Source of the DNA: Cafeteria roenbergensis
Lineage: Eukaryota; Sar; Bigyra; Bicosoecida; Cafeteriaceae
Reading direction: 5' to 3'
DNA length: 64,000 bases
NCBI GenBank assembly: GCA_008330645.1
Contig: VLTN01000009.1
Coordinates: 434,001 to 498,000 of the forward strand
Position 1 is the first letter of the stretch, and the number at the start of each line of letters is the position of its first letter. The position numbers and the translations under genes are program-made. Under the pieces are notes generated by a model that did no database searches, had not been told where the DNA came from, and saw only the letters and a program-made list of their open reading frames with translations. This document shows positions 40,169-49,934 of the stretch, piece after piece.

Positions 40169-42151
40169 TCACGCCCGCCAGTCGGCCAGCAGCGCAAGCG
40201 CGGAGTTGCGCCCCGGGGCTCCCATCACTCCGCCGCCGGGGTGCGCCCCGGAAGCGCAGAGGTAGAGCCCGCCCAGGGGGGTGCGGTACCGCGCCATGCC
40301 CCCCGCTGGCCTCCCCCACAGCAGCTGGTCGACGCTCATGGCCCCGTGGAAAATGTTTCCCTGCGGCAAGCCGAACTCCCGCTCCAGGTCGGGGGGCGTG
40401 AGCAGGTCCTCAAACAGCACCAGGTCCCTGAACCCGGGCGCGCTCTCCTCCACCACGTCGTAGACGCTGTCCATGAACCGACGGCGAACCGAGTCGTCCC
40501 CCCAGCCCGCGCTCCACTCGGGGTGCGTGAGCTCATAGGGCGCGTACTGCACGAACAGATTCGCCACATGGCAGCCGGGAGGCGCCAGCGAGTCGTCCAA
40601 CACGGACGGAATCGTCAGCTCCACGATGGGGCGGGGCGACGGCCGCCCGAGGGCGCGCGCCAAGGCGTGGGCGTCGTCGATCTCCGAAGGGTCTTCCTCA
40701 AAGTGGATGGTGCACTGGTGGTGGGGCTTGGGCCGCCGGCGGCTCGGGTCGCCGTTGACATTGTCCCCTGCCGCGGGGAACGCCGGCAGACCCTTGAGGG
40801 CCACGTTGAGCTTGGCGGACGCAGGCGCCGTGTCGAACCCGCGCATCCGAGACCAGGTCTCAGGCGGGAGCAGCCGCGAGGCCTCTGCTGCCGGCAGGGC
40901 CCCTCCGAACAGCGACGTGGGCGAGGCCCCCCACAGCACCGCTTCCGCCTCCACCGCCAGGGGCTCTGCGCCCGACGGCAGACAGGGCGCCGTCACCGTG
41001 ACGCCCCGCACCGCGGCTGTGGCCTCGGCGCCGTCGCCGGCCTCGCTGGCCGCCTCAGCCGCCGCCGCAGCGTGCCTCCACCTGCCGCCGGCCCCCGCGG
41101 CGCCGCCGCTCTCGTCGAGCAGCAGGCCTCTGACGTCCACGCCCGTGAGCAACGTGGCGCCAGCCTCCCTGGCAGCGGAGGCGATGGACTGCGACACCGC
41201 CCCCATCCCCCCCCGCGCGTACACCCACTGCCCCTCCTTGCCCTCGATCCCGCCCATCACATGGTGGATGAGCACGTAGGCGCTGCCGGGCGTGGACGGC
41301 CCGACGTTGGCGCCGATCACGCCGTCCGTGGCAAGCGTGGCCTTGAGCACCGGGGACTCGAACCAGCGGTCGAGGATGCGAGAGGCTGGCCCAGTGAGCG
41401 CCTCCCAGAGCAGCGGGCCGTCGGCGCCGAGCGCCGCGGCCTTGCGTGCCAGGGAGGCTAGCTCCGGGAAGGACTCGGAAGCGCTCCGCATGCCGCCCAG
41501 GCTCCCGGAGCGGCCGGCCATGGCCGCCTTGCCCAGGGCGGGCAGGCGTGAGAGCTGCTGCAGGTCCGGCGGCGGAGAGTCCAGCAGCGAGGTGAAGGCG
41601 GCGGCGACGCGGCCCAGGCGCTCGCAGTACTCCGGGTATGCAGCGGCATCGGCCTGGCTGTACTGTGCGATGGAGGCGGCCGTGGCCTCGGCGCTGGAGG
41701 AGAGCAGCATGCCAGACGGAGCGCCAGGTGCAGTTGCAGCGTGCCTTGGCGTCGGCGTGTACGACGAGAACTCACGCGGATGGAACCGCAGCCCGTGTCG
41801 CTTCACGAGGCCCAGGTCCTCGATGATCACCGGACGCAACAGCGAGAGCAGGTACGAGCACCGCGAGAAGCGGAATCCGTCATGAAGCTCCTCAGTGACT
41901 GCCGCCCCGCCCAGAATATGCCGCCGCTCCAGGACCAGCACGCGCTTGCCCGCTTTGGCAAGGTAGGCAGCACTGACAAGTCCGTTGTGCCCCCCCCCGA
42001 CGATGATTGCGTCCCACTTTTGGGCGAGCGCGGTGCGAACGGCCTCGGCGCTGCTCGGCTCTGGCTTGGCTGCACTTGCCGCGGAGGCGCTTGTCGTGAA
42101 GTCCCTGACCAGCCGACGGGCCACTTGCGCGCGGATAGCGCGCTGCAGCAT
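40169..42151 (-). CDS. PYROXD2: PYROXD2-like FAD oxidoreductase, mitochondrial
   Basis: Intronless, about 660 residues from ATG 42151. The N-terminus MLQRAIRAQVARRLVRDFTT looks like a mitochondrial targeting peptide. An FAD/NAD-binding Rossmann motif follows (DAIIVGGGHNGLVSAAYLAK) with VLVLERRHILGGAAVTEE and FSRCSYLLSLLRPVI, all characteristic of PYROXD2, a relative of phytoene desaturase. Later family segments are DRWFESPVLKATLATDGVIG, HHVMGGIEGKEGQWVY, GGMGAVSQSIASAAREAGA and the C-terminal GGLYLCASGAHPGGGVMGAP. Human PYROXD2 is an inner-membrane or matrix mitochondrial protein of unclear chemistry. An Ala/Glu-rich insertion of about 30 residues near nt 41010-41075 is absent from most homologues as I recall them. 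Confidence 0.92.
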   Translation of the reverse strand: MLQRAIRAQVARRLVRDFTTSASAASAAKPEPSSAEAVRTALAQKWDAIIVGGGHNGLVSAAYLAKAGKRVLVLERRHILGGAAVTEELHDGFRFSRCSYLLSLLRPVIIEDLGLVKRHGLRFHPREFSSYTPTPRHAATAPGAPSGMLLSSSAEATAASIAQYSQADAAAYPEYCERLGRVAAAFTSLLDSPPPDLQQLSRLPALGKAAMAGRSGSLGGMRSASESFPELASLARKAAALGADGPLLWEALTGPASRILDRWFESPVLKATLATDGVIGANVGPSTPGSAYVLIHHVMGGIEGKEGQWVYARGGMGAVSQSIASAAREAGATLLTGVDVRGLLLDESGGAAGAGGRWRHAAAAAEAASEAGDGAEATAAVRGVTVTAPCLPSGAEPLAVEAEAVLWGASPTSLFGGALPAAEASRLLPPETWSRMRGFDTAPASAKLNVALKGLPAFPAAGDNVNGDPSRRRPKPHHQCTIHFEEDPSEIDDAHALARALGRPSPRPIVELTIPSVLDDSLAPPGCHVANLFVQYAPYELTHPEWSAGWGDDSVRRRFMDSVYDVVEESAPGFRDLVLFEDLLTPPDLEREFGLPQGNIFHGAMSVDQLLWGRPAGGMARYRTPLGGLYLCASGAHPGGGVMGAPGRNSALALLADWRA

Positions 42152-42706
42152 TATGGACTTCTGGGGCGCGCGGCAGTCGCAGAGGGCGGGTGTGGGGTGC
42201 GCAGCCACGCGCGGTCCGATGCGCAAGCGGCAGCGATTGCCGTTGGGTCAACCAGCCAGGCACAACCACTTTCGAATGCCTTGGGCTGCGCGAGGGCTGC
42301 ACCTCCCAGCCCCACCCCGGCCACCGCCACCACTACCAGCAGCAACACGCAGCAGCAGCAACAACGACGACGATACCGACGACAGGACCAGGCACAGCTG
42401 CAATGCGCGGCCTGTTCTTTGGACTCGGTCGGCAGCGGCAACGGGCCGGGCGCCGTGCGCAAAAAAGCAGGCCCTGGTTTGGGCGGTGGCGCCAACGCTT
42501 GGAGGCAGTGGCGCCCCTAGCCAACGCTGGCAACGTCGCGGCTTCTGCAGGCATTAGCCCCTCGCCACGCGACCAGATGTCAAGCTTTCCGGCAGGGGCG
42601 GCTTCACAGGTTGAGGCGCTCTATTGAGAGCACTGCAACAACGGCAGCCACACACACGTTGCAACCCCCCATTGGCACGGCGGCGGGGCGGGGTTGGGTG
42701 GGCGGC
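42152..42706. other. Spacer with CAG/CAA/CGA trinucleotide runs
   Basis: The 555-bp gap upstream of the PYROXD2-like gene and downstream of the aspartoacylase gene, both on the minus strand. It includes a mixed trinucleotide-rich stretch at about 42325-42395 (CCA, CAG, CAA, CGA units). No gene-like frame with a recognisable domain is seen. Confidence 0.55.
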
Positions 42707-43926
42707 TCAAGCCGTTGCTGCTGCTGCCTTGGCTGCCTCCCATGGGTCGGACGCCTCAATCGCCGCTGCCACAGCCTCGGCGTCGTCGGCGGGCGGCACA
42801 GGCAGGCTGAGCCTCGCCGCACCGTCCTCTGCCGTCACGATGGGCGGCAGCGGCAGGGTGGCGTGGTGGCAGAGCGCGAAGCCGAGGCCGCTCTCCGGAA
42901 GGTAGTAGGCAGCCTCGTTCACGAAGACGGGGAACACCGTGTCACCGAGGCGGCCGTCGTACTCGATCACCTCGCCGTCGAGCCCGCGGAAAATCGGGTC
43001 GCCCTTGCGCAGCGGACGGTAGTCGCCGTCCTGCAGGCGCTCGTGAAACACTGCCAGGGGGGAGCCGTCCTCCCCTGCCGGGCACGGCACCTTGACGCGC
43101 GAGTTCTGGAACACGGGCACAGCCTCGGCCTCGCTGGCCGTCGCCTCGCCCGTGTTGAGCCGCGCGATGGCGTCCATGACCGCAAGCGCCGCTTGCTCCA
43201 TCCACTCGCACGCGTCGCTGCGCAGAAGGCCCTGCGCAACGGGGCCCACCTCGATTGCCACGCCGGACCGCGCGATGGAGGGCGTGTGGGGGATGCCGTC
43301 GCGCTCCAGATCCGCGAACAGGATGAACACAGGCGCGCTGGTGCGGCCGGCCAGCATCCGGCGCACCTCCTTGGCCACATACAGCGCGGCAGGGTCCACG
43401 CCCTGCGACTCGAAGATCATGGTGATGCCCATGCGGCTCGTTGTGGTGTGCATGTCGACCAAGAAGTCGGCGTGTGGCCGGTCGCTGTCCTTGGGTCCGA
43501 AGCGCTGCTCGATCAGCTTCGCGCGCACCGACTCGTACGACTCGAGCGAATCGTCCCGCAGCCGCGCCATGCTGTATTGCCTGTTCAGGTCGTCGTCGAC
43601 GAAGCGCCGCACCTCGCGCACGGCCTTGGGGTTGGCGAGGCAGTACTCCACGTCAATGCCATCCCGAGCAAGCAGCTCGGGGTGCTTCTGGAAGCGCCTC
43701 AGCGCATAGACGCCAGTCGTCTCGTTCCCGTGGGTTCCTGCGCCGCACCGGCAGGGCCGGGAACAAGATGCAGTCGCGTTGGTGCGAGGCGCGGCGATCC
43801 GAGCCGAGCAGCCCATTGATGCAACTGACCGCGCTCGACCTCACCCCCGACCACTGCCACGCGCTTGAACGGCCGAAGCCGGACAGGGGATGCGCCAGCG
43901 CCCGCTGCGGCCGTTGCGGATGCCAT
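42707..43926 (-). CDS. ASPA: Aspartoacylase-family zinc carboxypeptidase-like hydrolase
   Basis: About 370 residues in two exons, 43926..43845 and 43737..42707; intron 107 bp (GTGAGG...GCGCAG), phase 1. Splicing restores VAVVGG/THGNETTGV, the zinc-binding His/Glu motif. Other active-site pieces are present: VDDDLNRQYS (Asn/Arg substrate binding), VDMHTTTSRMG (zinc His) and IEVGPVAQGLLR (catalytic Glu in EVGP). Family members deacylate N-acetyl-aspartate or other N-acyl amino acids in the cytosol. The length is slightly above the usual 310-320 because of short insertions and an Ala-rich C-terminus. Whether the substrate is acetyl-aspartate (ASPA) or N-acyl aromatic amino acids (ACY3) cannot be told from sequence. 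The 27-codon first exon ends within the core β-strand. Confidence 0.94.
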
Positions 43927-44237
43927 ATCTGCCAGCCCTGTGCGCGCCCAGTCGACGGTGACGGGCGCCGGAACGCGGCGCTCTGCCGGAGAAAGCCGCG
44001 CGTGGCTCTGGAGGCACCACTCCCGCGAGATCGCCTGCTCCCAGCCCATGCACCCAAGCGCGCTTGCTGGGGCAGTGGAGCCTGCCGGACTCGCACCCTC
44101 CCGCCATTTCACCCGGCCTCTCTCTCGTGTGATCGCGAGGAGCTGCAATTCCACACGGAACTCGGGGGCCTGCCATGTCTGTCCACCCCTGCCCCCCCCG
44201 AAAGGAAAGCACACGCAAGCACACATGAACCAGCACA
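43927..44237. other. Spacer upstream of aspartoacylase
   Basis: A 311-bp gap holding the aspartoacylase promoter and the 3' end of the Cys-rich secreted protein gene, both on the minus strand. Nothing else is recognised. Confidence 0.5.
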
Positions 44238-45301
44238 TTACGACCTGGGGCGGCACGCACAGCGGCGTTCGCAGCGGCACTGCGCCTCCGCGCAATCGCA
44301 GTCCACGCTGCCTCCACCCGAGGGGTTCGGCCCGCCCACCTCGGTGGGGTTGCACGTGCACTGAAAGTCAGGAGACACGTTGGCGATGCCCTCCAGGGCT
44401 GCCTCGGGCCCCAGCCGCTCGCCGCCAAACGTGTCCGCCCGCATCTTGCACATGCAGTCCTTGTTGCAGTGGCAGGACCACGCGGCGCAGTCGCAAGCGA
44501 GCGGCACGTCTGCCGGCTCCGCGGCTGCCTCCCCGGCCGTCCCCGCCGCCTGGCCCTCCGCCCCCTCGGATGCCCTCGAGCCCGCCTCTGCCCCGAGGGC
44601 GTGCCTGTTCCGCCGCGAGCTCTTGCCCTGGCCGCCCGCGTGCTTGAGCCCGCCCGCTGCCTCCGTCTGCAGCAGCGTCTGCTCGGACACACGCTCCGCC
44701 CCGTCCTCGCCAGATGTCACCGTGCGAAGGGTCACCGTCGCCCCAAAGCGCAACAGCGACTCGGGTCCGGCAACTGGTACATCCTGCGCGTGGGTCGCAA
44801 GTCCGGGCAAGCAGAGGAGGGCGCCGCGCGCTTGCGCTAGGCGGGCCAGCAAAGCCCGGCTCCTCCGCCCCTCGCGCGCAGACGCATGGTCCCCCCGGCA
44901 AGCGAACTGGCCTCTCAGAACTCACCTGGCCCGCGGGGAGCATGTACGAGCTGCACGACGCGTTCGCAGCCACGTCATCTCCGTGCCCCAGACCAGGGGC
45001 GTTCTCCTCGACGTCCACCTGCCGCAGGTCGTTCGACTCCAAGGCAGCCGCAAACTCCTCGTCCTGCGCGCACGAGCGCCGCCCACAGGCATGGCAGTCA
45101 CTTGCGCGTCGCAGCTTCCGTCCCGGGCCGAGGCATTCGCTGTGGGCGGAGCCGCGGAACGACGCTCACTGTGCTTCCAGCCAGCTCGAGCGCCAGGCGC
45201 GCGTCGTGCTCCAACGCCTCCGCGGAAAGTGCGCCAACTGAGCCCCACAGGGCAGCCAGCGCGAGCGCGGCTGCTGCCCATGCCCGCGCGCCTCCTGCCA
45301 T
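44238..45301 (-). CDS. Secreted Cys-rich protein with duplicated CxC motif
   Basis: About 271 residues in three exons, 45301..45170, 45063..44926 and 44783..44238; introns 106 and 142 bp, both ending GCGCAG, both phase 0. A signal peptide is clear (MAGGARAWAAAALALAALWG, likely cleaved near SVGA/LSA). The middle is acidic and then Gly/Ala-rich. The C-terminal 80 residues hold a duplicated cysteine pattern: CDCAAWSCHCNKDCMC and CDCAEAQCRCERRCAC, with a CTC between. The pattern CxC-x4-CxC-x3-CxC resembles metal-binding or tightly disulfide-bonded repeats. I do not recognise the family. The start codon is 110 bp from that of the sialidase on the other strand, and both products are predicted to be secreted. 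Confidence 0.78.
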
Positions 45302-45411
45302 CGGAGCGCAGTGTGGCGGCCAGGTCTGCGGCAACTGCGGCTTCCGGCTCTGCCCAGCCTGCGCCCCATCTCGGCATCGCCTCCCCTGGACACTCCCCCG
45401 GAAAAGGCACC
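45302..45411. promoter_or_regulatory. 110-bp divergent promoter, Cys-rich protein / sialidase
   Basis: Only 110 bp separate two start codons, so both promoters and 5' UTRs must be packed here or overlap. It is the shortest divergent gap in the window. Confidence 0.6.
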
Positions 45412-46938
45412 ATGAAGAGCATTGCGAGTGCTCTGGTTTGTGCCGCTGTCGCGACTGGCGTGGCGCTGGCTAGCCGGCCCGAGGGCCAGTGCGCTGCGGT
45501 TGCCGATGCCTGGTGCAACGCGCAGCGGCCTGGCGCCCCGTCCCCGATCAACTGCGACAGCTCGGTGGCGGAGGGTCCCCTGGTGACGCTTTTCGACAGC
45601 GACGCCCAGGGTGGGCCGCCTCAGTGGCGCTGCTACTCGAGGGAGACGCTCAACCCGAGCCGAACCAAGTACGTGAGCGGGACTGGATACTGCACCCGCA
45701 ACAGCAGCCTCACGGACGAGCTGCGCAACTGCGCTGCGGGCATCACGACAAACCCCACCCCCGTGTTCATGCACGGCGAAACTGCTTCGAACACCAACAC
45801 GACCTACCCCTGCATTCGCATCCCCAGCATTGTGCGGCTCCCCGAGAGTGACGAGCTGCTTGCCTTCGCTGAGTGCCGCCGGTGGGTCGGTGACGGGTGC
45901 GCGCCCGTGGGCGGTGCCCCCGACGATGCCGACTCCACCCTCGGTCGTACTGACTGGCGGGATGTGTGCACCAAGACGAGCACAGACGGCGGGAGGACGT
46001 GGGGCGCGCTGGTCGTGATTGCCAACTGCACCATGCAGCCCACACCCGTCGTCATCCCACCGGAGGCGGGCACATCGCAGCCCCCCACGATTGTTCTTCA
46101 TGGGAACCGCTGCCCGGCGTCCACCGTGAGGCCAAGCGGCAACGTCCAGATTGTGTCGCGCGACGGAGGGAAAACTTGGTCGCAGCCGGAGGACCTGCTT
46201 CGGTTCCTTGGGCCCGATGTGGACGGGGCCGACGTTGGACCGGGAGTGGGCCTGCGGCTGGACTCGGATCACCCCGTCGCTCCCGGCAGGCTCTTGTTCA
46301 TAGGGCACCGCGGAGCGTACGTGCACGACTTTGTGTGGTACAGTGATGACGACGCTGCAACGTGGAAGGTGTCCGACACTTCCACGTTTGCTGGCATGGA
46401 TGAAGCGCAGCTGGTCCAAGTGCCGGCTCACGCCGCAGCAGCTCTAGGCGCACCAGCGGGCGCTGTGATGGCGAACATGCGCTCGGATCACCTGAACAAG
46501 TCGTGCGACTGCCGCGCCTTTGCGATCAGCACGGACGGAGGAGCCAGCTTCTCAGACGTCCGGTGGGACAGCGCCCTCATCAGCCCGGTGTGCCAAGCGA
46601 CGATCATCAGCGGCGCAAGCCCCTCGGGCAACGGGTCTGCGCTCTACTTTGCCAACCCTGCCTCGAAGTCGCAGCGGGCGCAGGGCACGGTCCGAGCCTC
46701 GTTCAACGGCGCTGCGTCCTGGCCAGAGGCGCGACTCATCGCGTCAAGCGCCTTCGCGTACAGCTGCCTGGCCCCCCCTTCGGCGCACAGCCCAGAGCCT
46801 TCGCTTGGCCTGCTGTGGGAGACCGACGGCGGCAGTTTCCAGTGCTTGGGGCCGTCGTGCCGCGTCGTGTTCTCGAGCATCCCAACAGCTTTGTTAGCCG
46901 GGTCGGCCGCAGGCAGCCCAGGGCCGCTTGCCGCGTGA
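45412..46938 (+). CDS. Secreted sialidase (neuraminidase, BNR/Asp-box family)
   Basis: Intronless, about 508 residues from ATG 45412. A signal peptide (MKSIASALVCAAVATGVALA) is followed by a Cys-containing N-terminal segment. The sialidase β-propeller starts with the FRIP-type motif CIRIPSIVRL (catalytic Arg, residue about 135) and LLAFAECR (acidic residue of the active site). Asp boxes are seen at about residues 190 (STDGGRTWG), 250 (SRDGGKTWS) and 373 (STDGGASFS), with a degenerate fourth (YSDDDAATWK) near 310. LGLLWETDGG near residue 467 is the usual Glu/Tyr-region signature, and MRSDHLNK may supply another triad Arg. Such enzymes release terminal sialic acids from glycans. Many cysteines suggest extracellular or phagosomal use, for example digestion of prey. 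Specificity is unknown. Confidence 0.9.
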   Translation: MKSIASALVCAAVATGVALASRPEGQCAAVADAWCNAQRPGAPSPINCDSSVAEGPLVTLFDSDAQGGPPQWRCYSRETLNPSRTKYVSGTGYCTRNSSLTDELRNCAAGITTNPTPVFMHGETASNTNTTYPCIRIPSIVRLPESDELLAFAECRRWVGDGCAPVGGAPDDADSTLGRTDWRDVCTKTSTDGGRTWGALVVIANCTMQPTPVVIPPEAGTSQPPTIVLHGNRCPASTVRPSGNVQIVSRDGGKTWSQPEDLLRFLGPDVDGADVGPGVGLRLDSDHPVAPGRLLFIGHRGAYVHDFVWYSDDDAATWKVSDTSTFAGMDEAQLVQVPAHAAAALGAPAGAVMANMRSDHLNKSCDCRAFAISTDGGASFSDVRWDSALISPVCQATIISGASPSGNGSALYFANPASKSQRAQGTVRASFNGAASWPEARLIASSAFAYSCLAPPSAHSPEPSLGLLWETDGGSFQCLGPSCRVVFSSIPTALLAGSAAGSPGPLAA

Positions 46939-47292
46939 TGGCTTGCGAGGTGCCGGGCGCGGCCTAGCGACGCTGCGCGCCTGGTCGACGCGACTGGGAT
47001 TTCCGGGCGCGGCGAGTGCCCCGCCACGCGCCGCCGCGCTGGTCACCTGTGCGCGAAGCCCCGAGTCATTGACAAGGCACGGACAAGCCGAACTTTCCAT
47101 GGCAAGGTCGCTCACACACTCGCGACTGCCGGAGCGCGGGCGCGTGCGCCCCAGCCGCGCTCTCTCCCTCTCTCTCCCACCGCACGCCCCAGAACACACG
47201 CTTTGCACCTCGCGCGCGCCACAGGCGCATGCTCTCCGGTCCCGAGGCAAGCGACGCAAGCCCAAGCGCGCGCGGCCCTCCTCGCCGCACCC
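46939..47292. other. Spacer between convergent sialidase and RAP-like genes
   Basis: A 354-bp gap between two 3' ends. No recognisable gene or repeat; it presumably holds both 3' UTRs. Confidence 0.5.
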
Positions 47293-49707
47293 TCAAAGGA
47301 TCTCAGGCAGGGCAGCCCCTCCGCGCGCCCTGGCCTGCAAGCGCGCCTCCGCCGCACGGCACTGCATAGCGACGCGGTTGGCAAGCTCCACCAGCCGCGC
47401 GCCCCGCTCCTCCGGCTCGGCCATCGCGTAGTCCGCGTAGGAGAGCTCCTCGATTCGCCACCCGGCCGCTCGGGCGATGCGGATGGCGTCTGCGCTGAGC
47501 CAGTCGCCCACGGCCAGCGCGGCCTCGCCCCGTCGAGGCGCCTCCAGCGGCTCCGCGATGCGGTTTCGCCGACGGCGCGGGGTTTCCGGCACGGAAGGAA
47601 CTGCCGCCCCGTGGAGGGGGGTGTCCACGAAGTGGAACAGCAGCTTGAGGTCGTGGACGGCGAGCGGCACGCGGACTGACAGAGCCGCCTCGCTGGCCTC
47701 CACCTCGTCCGGCTCGGCTGGCGCGGCAGCAGCCGCTGCCTGGGCGCCGCTCTCGGCGAGCGGCAGGTCCACAGCGTCGACGCCTGCGGCGGAGGCAGGG
47801 CCTCCAGCCGGGGCTGCGGGCCGCACTCTGCCCTCCAGAATGTCGGCGGAGCCGGCGCTGTCACGCGCGTCCCGCACTCCCCAGCCCGCCACCGGAGCGG
47901 CAGGCTCCACCGACCCGGCAGAGCCCGGCGATGCGCGGTGGGCGCGCTTGGGAGGGCGGCCGTCGGCGAGGCGGGTCGCCTTCCTGGAGAGCGCGTCGGC
48001 CTGCTCCGCCTCCCGAGCCTCTCTGCCGAGCAGGCGGCCGAGGGTGAGGCCGCGACGAGCGGGCACCCTGGCCGCCACCAGGGCGGCCCCCACGGCGTTG
48101 TAGGCCCTGGAGATTGGGTCGGCCGCTCGGCGCTGCTCCTTCACGCGCTCCACCGTGTCGGCCTCCATGCCGTCGGGGAGAGCGGGGACGGCGGCGGCCT
48201 CGTCGGAGTCTGGGCCCAGCCGCGCGACGAGGAGCCGGCGCGCCTCCACCAGCTGCTGCCTGACCCCGCGGGGCAGGTCGCCGAGCGCGGAGGGGTCGTC
48301 ATGGCCGGCCTGCACGAGCGGCGACCCCATCACCAGCGCGGCCAGGTCCTCCGCGCCGTCGGCGTGGTGGTAGGTCGCCGCCCACAGCAGGAGGGAGGCC
48401 TGCGTGAAGGACAGGGCCTGCATCGACGGCGCGAGCACGGCCAGCGCCTCGCCGCCCAGCCCGCCGTGGCGCTGCTTGCAGGCGGCGAGGCCCCACACCA
48501 GCCGCACCACGGCCTCGGGCGGGAGGGAGGCCAGCACCGTGGGCTTCTTCCCCTGCGCCACGCCGGCCTTGCGGGACGGGTCCAGAGACAGGACGTCGGC
48601 GCCGGAGGCTTGCATGGCCTCGAGGGCGATGCGGGCGGTGGTCACGGGGCAGGAGAGGCGCCAGGTGCCCATGGCCCACGCGGCGTTGGCCAGCTCCGCG
48701 CCGACGTCAGCGCCCGATGGACCAGAGATGGCGGAGAAGGCTGTGCGGCGGAGCCGGTCGTCGTCCGGCGGCGGCCGGAAGAGGGGTGTCCTGGGGTCCG
48801 CGCGGGTGAGGCGCAGCGTGGCGGCCTCGATGTGGGCGATGGCCTTGCGGAGGAGGAACTGGCGGGGCTTGCGCCTGTACCGGGCGTAGATGAAGAGGAT
48901 GCAGGCCATCTCTCGCGGGGACAGGCGCTGCCAGTAGTTGTGAATCCACCTGCCGGGACGGGGAAGGGGCAGGGCGGGGCGGCGCGGGGTGGGACATGTC
49001 AGAGGTCACAAGCGGACGCGGGGCGGGCCGCAGTGGCACGCGGGCGCGGAACGCGCGCTGGTGGCGCGACCAAGAGCAACCTTCATAGTCGCTGGGGGGC
49101 GCGTCGGGGGGAGGCGTGTGCGCGGCGAACCCAAGCCACACGGCTGCACCCTCTTGCGCACTCGGTGGCCTCACTTATCGATCCCAGCAAAGATGGGCTC
49201 CATGTCCGGCCCGCAGGCACCATCCGTGTCAAGCACACAGATGCGGTTGGCGGCAAACACGAGGTTGATAGCTGCGGGCAAGGGGGGCGCTCGGCACAAA
49301 GTCAAGGCGCTTGGCTTTGCAAGTGAAGGCCCAATTGCTCTCTCGCCGGAACCCGCCTCGCTCAGGGGGTGCCCGTGCCTGCCCCCGCCTTCGCCCCTAC
49401 CACCAAGGAGCTCACGGTGGAGGGAGGCGCAGTTCTCCAAGTAGTACGCCGCCACGGCCGCGGGCGTCTCGCACTCGAACATTTTGAGGTTGTGCTCGTG
49501 GAACGTCCCTCGCCACTCCCAGAACCAGCGCTCCCTAGGCTCGTTACGGAAGCGACCGGACGTCTCCTGCACGGTGCTGACAGCCACGAAGGGCTCCTCC
49601 CTGGCCTCGCTGAACGCGCGGCGGGCGACGGCGCCAAGGCAGAGCGGCCTGGCCGTGCCACCACTGCGCGCCGCCCTGGCGACAAGGGCCGCTGCGCGGC
49701 ACCGCAT
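47293..49707 (-). CDS. Mitochondrial helical-repeat protein with RAP-like C-terminus
   Basis: About 681 residues in three exons, 49707..49416, 49271..49175 and 48949..47293; introns 144 bp (GTGAGC...CCGCAG) and 225 bp (GTGAGG...CGGCAG), phases 1 and 2. The N-terminus MRCRAAALVARAARSGGTAR is a good mitochondrial presequence. The first join gives ENCASLHPINLVFAANRICV, the second GIDKWIHNYWQRLSPREMAC. Paired helices follow (ELANAAWAMGTW, EAVVRLVWGLAACKQR, QASLLLWAATYHH), as in FASTK/octotricopeptide-type organelle RNA-binding proteins. Near the end, IARAAGWRIEELSYADYAMA resembles the RAP domain. Such proteins usually act in organelle RNA processing or translation. The RAP call is tentative; the gene model is well supported. 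Confidence 0.75.
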
Positions 49708-49934
49708 TGCTCCTACAACAACCCCCAGCAGACCGTGGTCCCTGGCCCGCCTGATGGGGTGAGGCTGCAGCGAGGTGAGCGGCCGACGGCACTTGCCTCG
49801 TCAAGGAGCTCTGCCGCCAACCAGTGTGGGCTGCGGCAACATCGCGCAGCTCGGGTGCCCGTGTGTGGGAGCGAGCGAGCGGCAGATGCAAAAGGCATCG
49901 ACTGCAGCGCAGCATCGGTACAGCGGCCCGCGAC

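Noticed and set aside
41345-41370. tRNA-like B box (GGTTCGAGTCC on the minus strand)
   Set aside because: It codes the conserved DRWFESPVLK segment of the PYROXD2-like protein, and no matching acceptor stem or A box is evident.
44380-45411. Upstream extension of the sialidase frame by about 340 codons
   Set aside because: The extension is antisense to the Cys-rich gene, lacks a supported start, and a clean signal peptide begins at the ATG at 45412.
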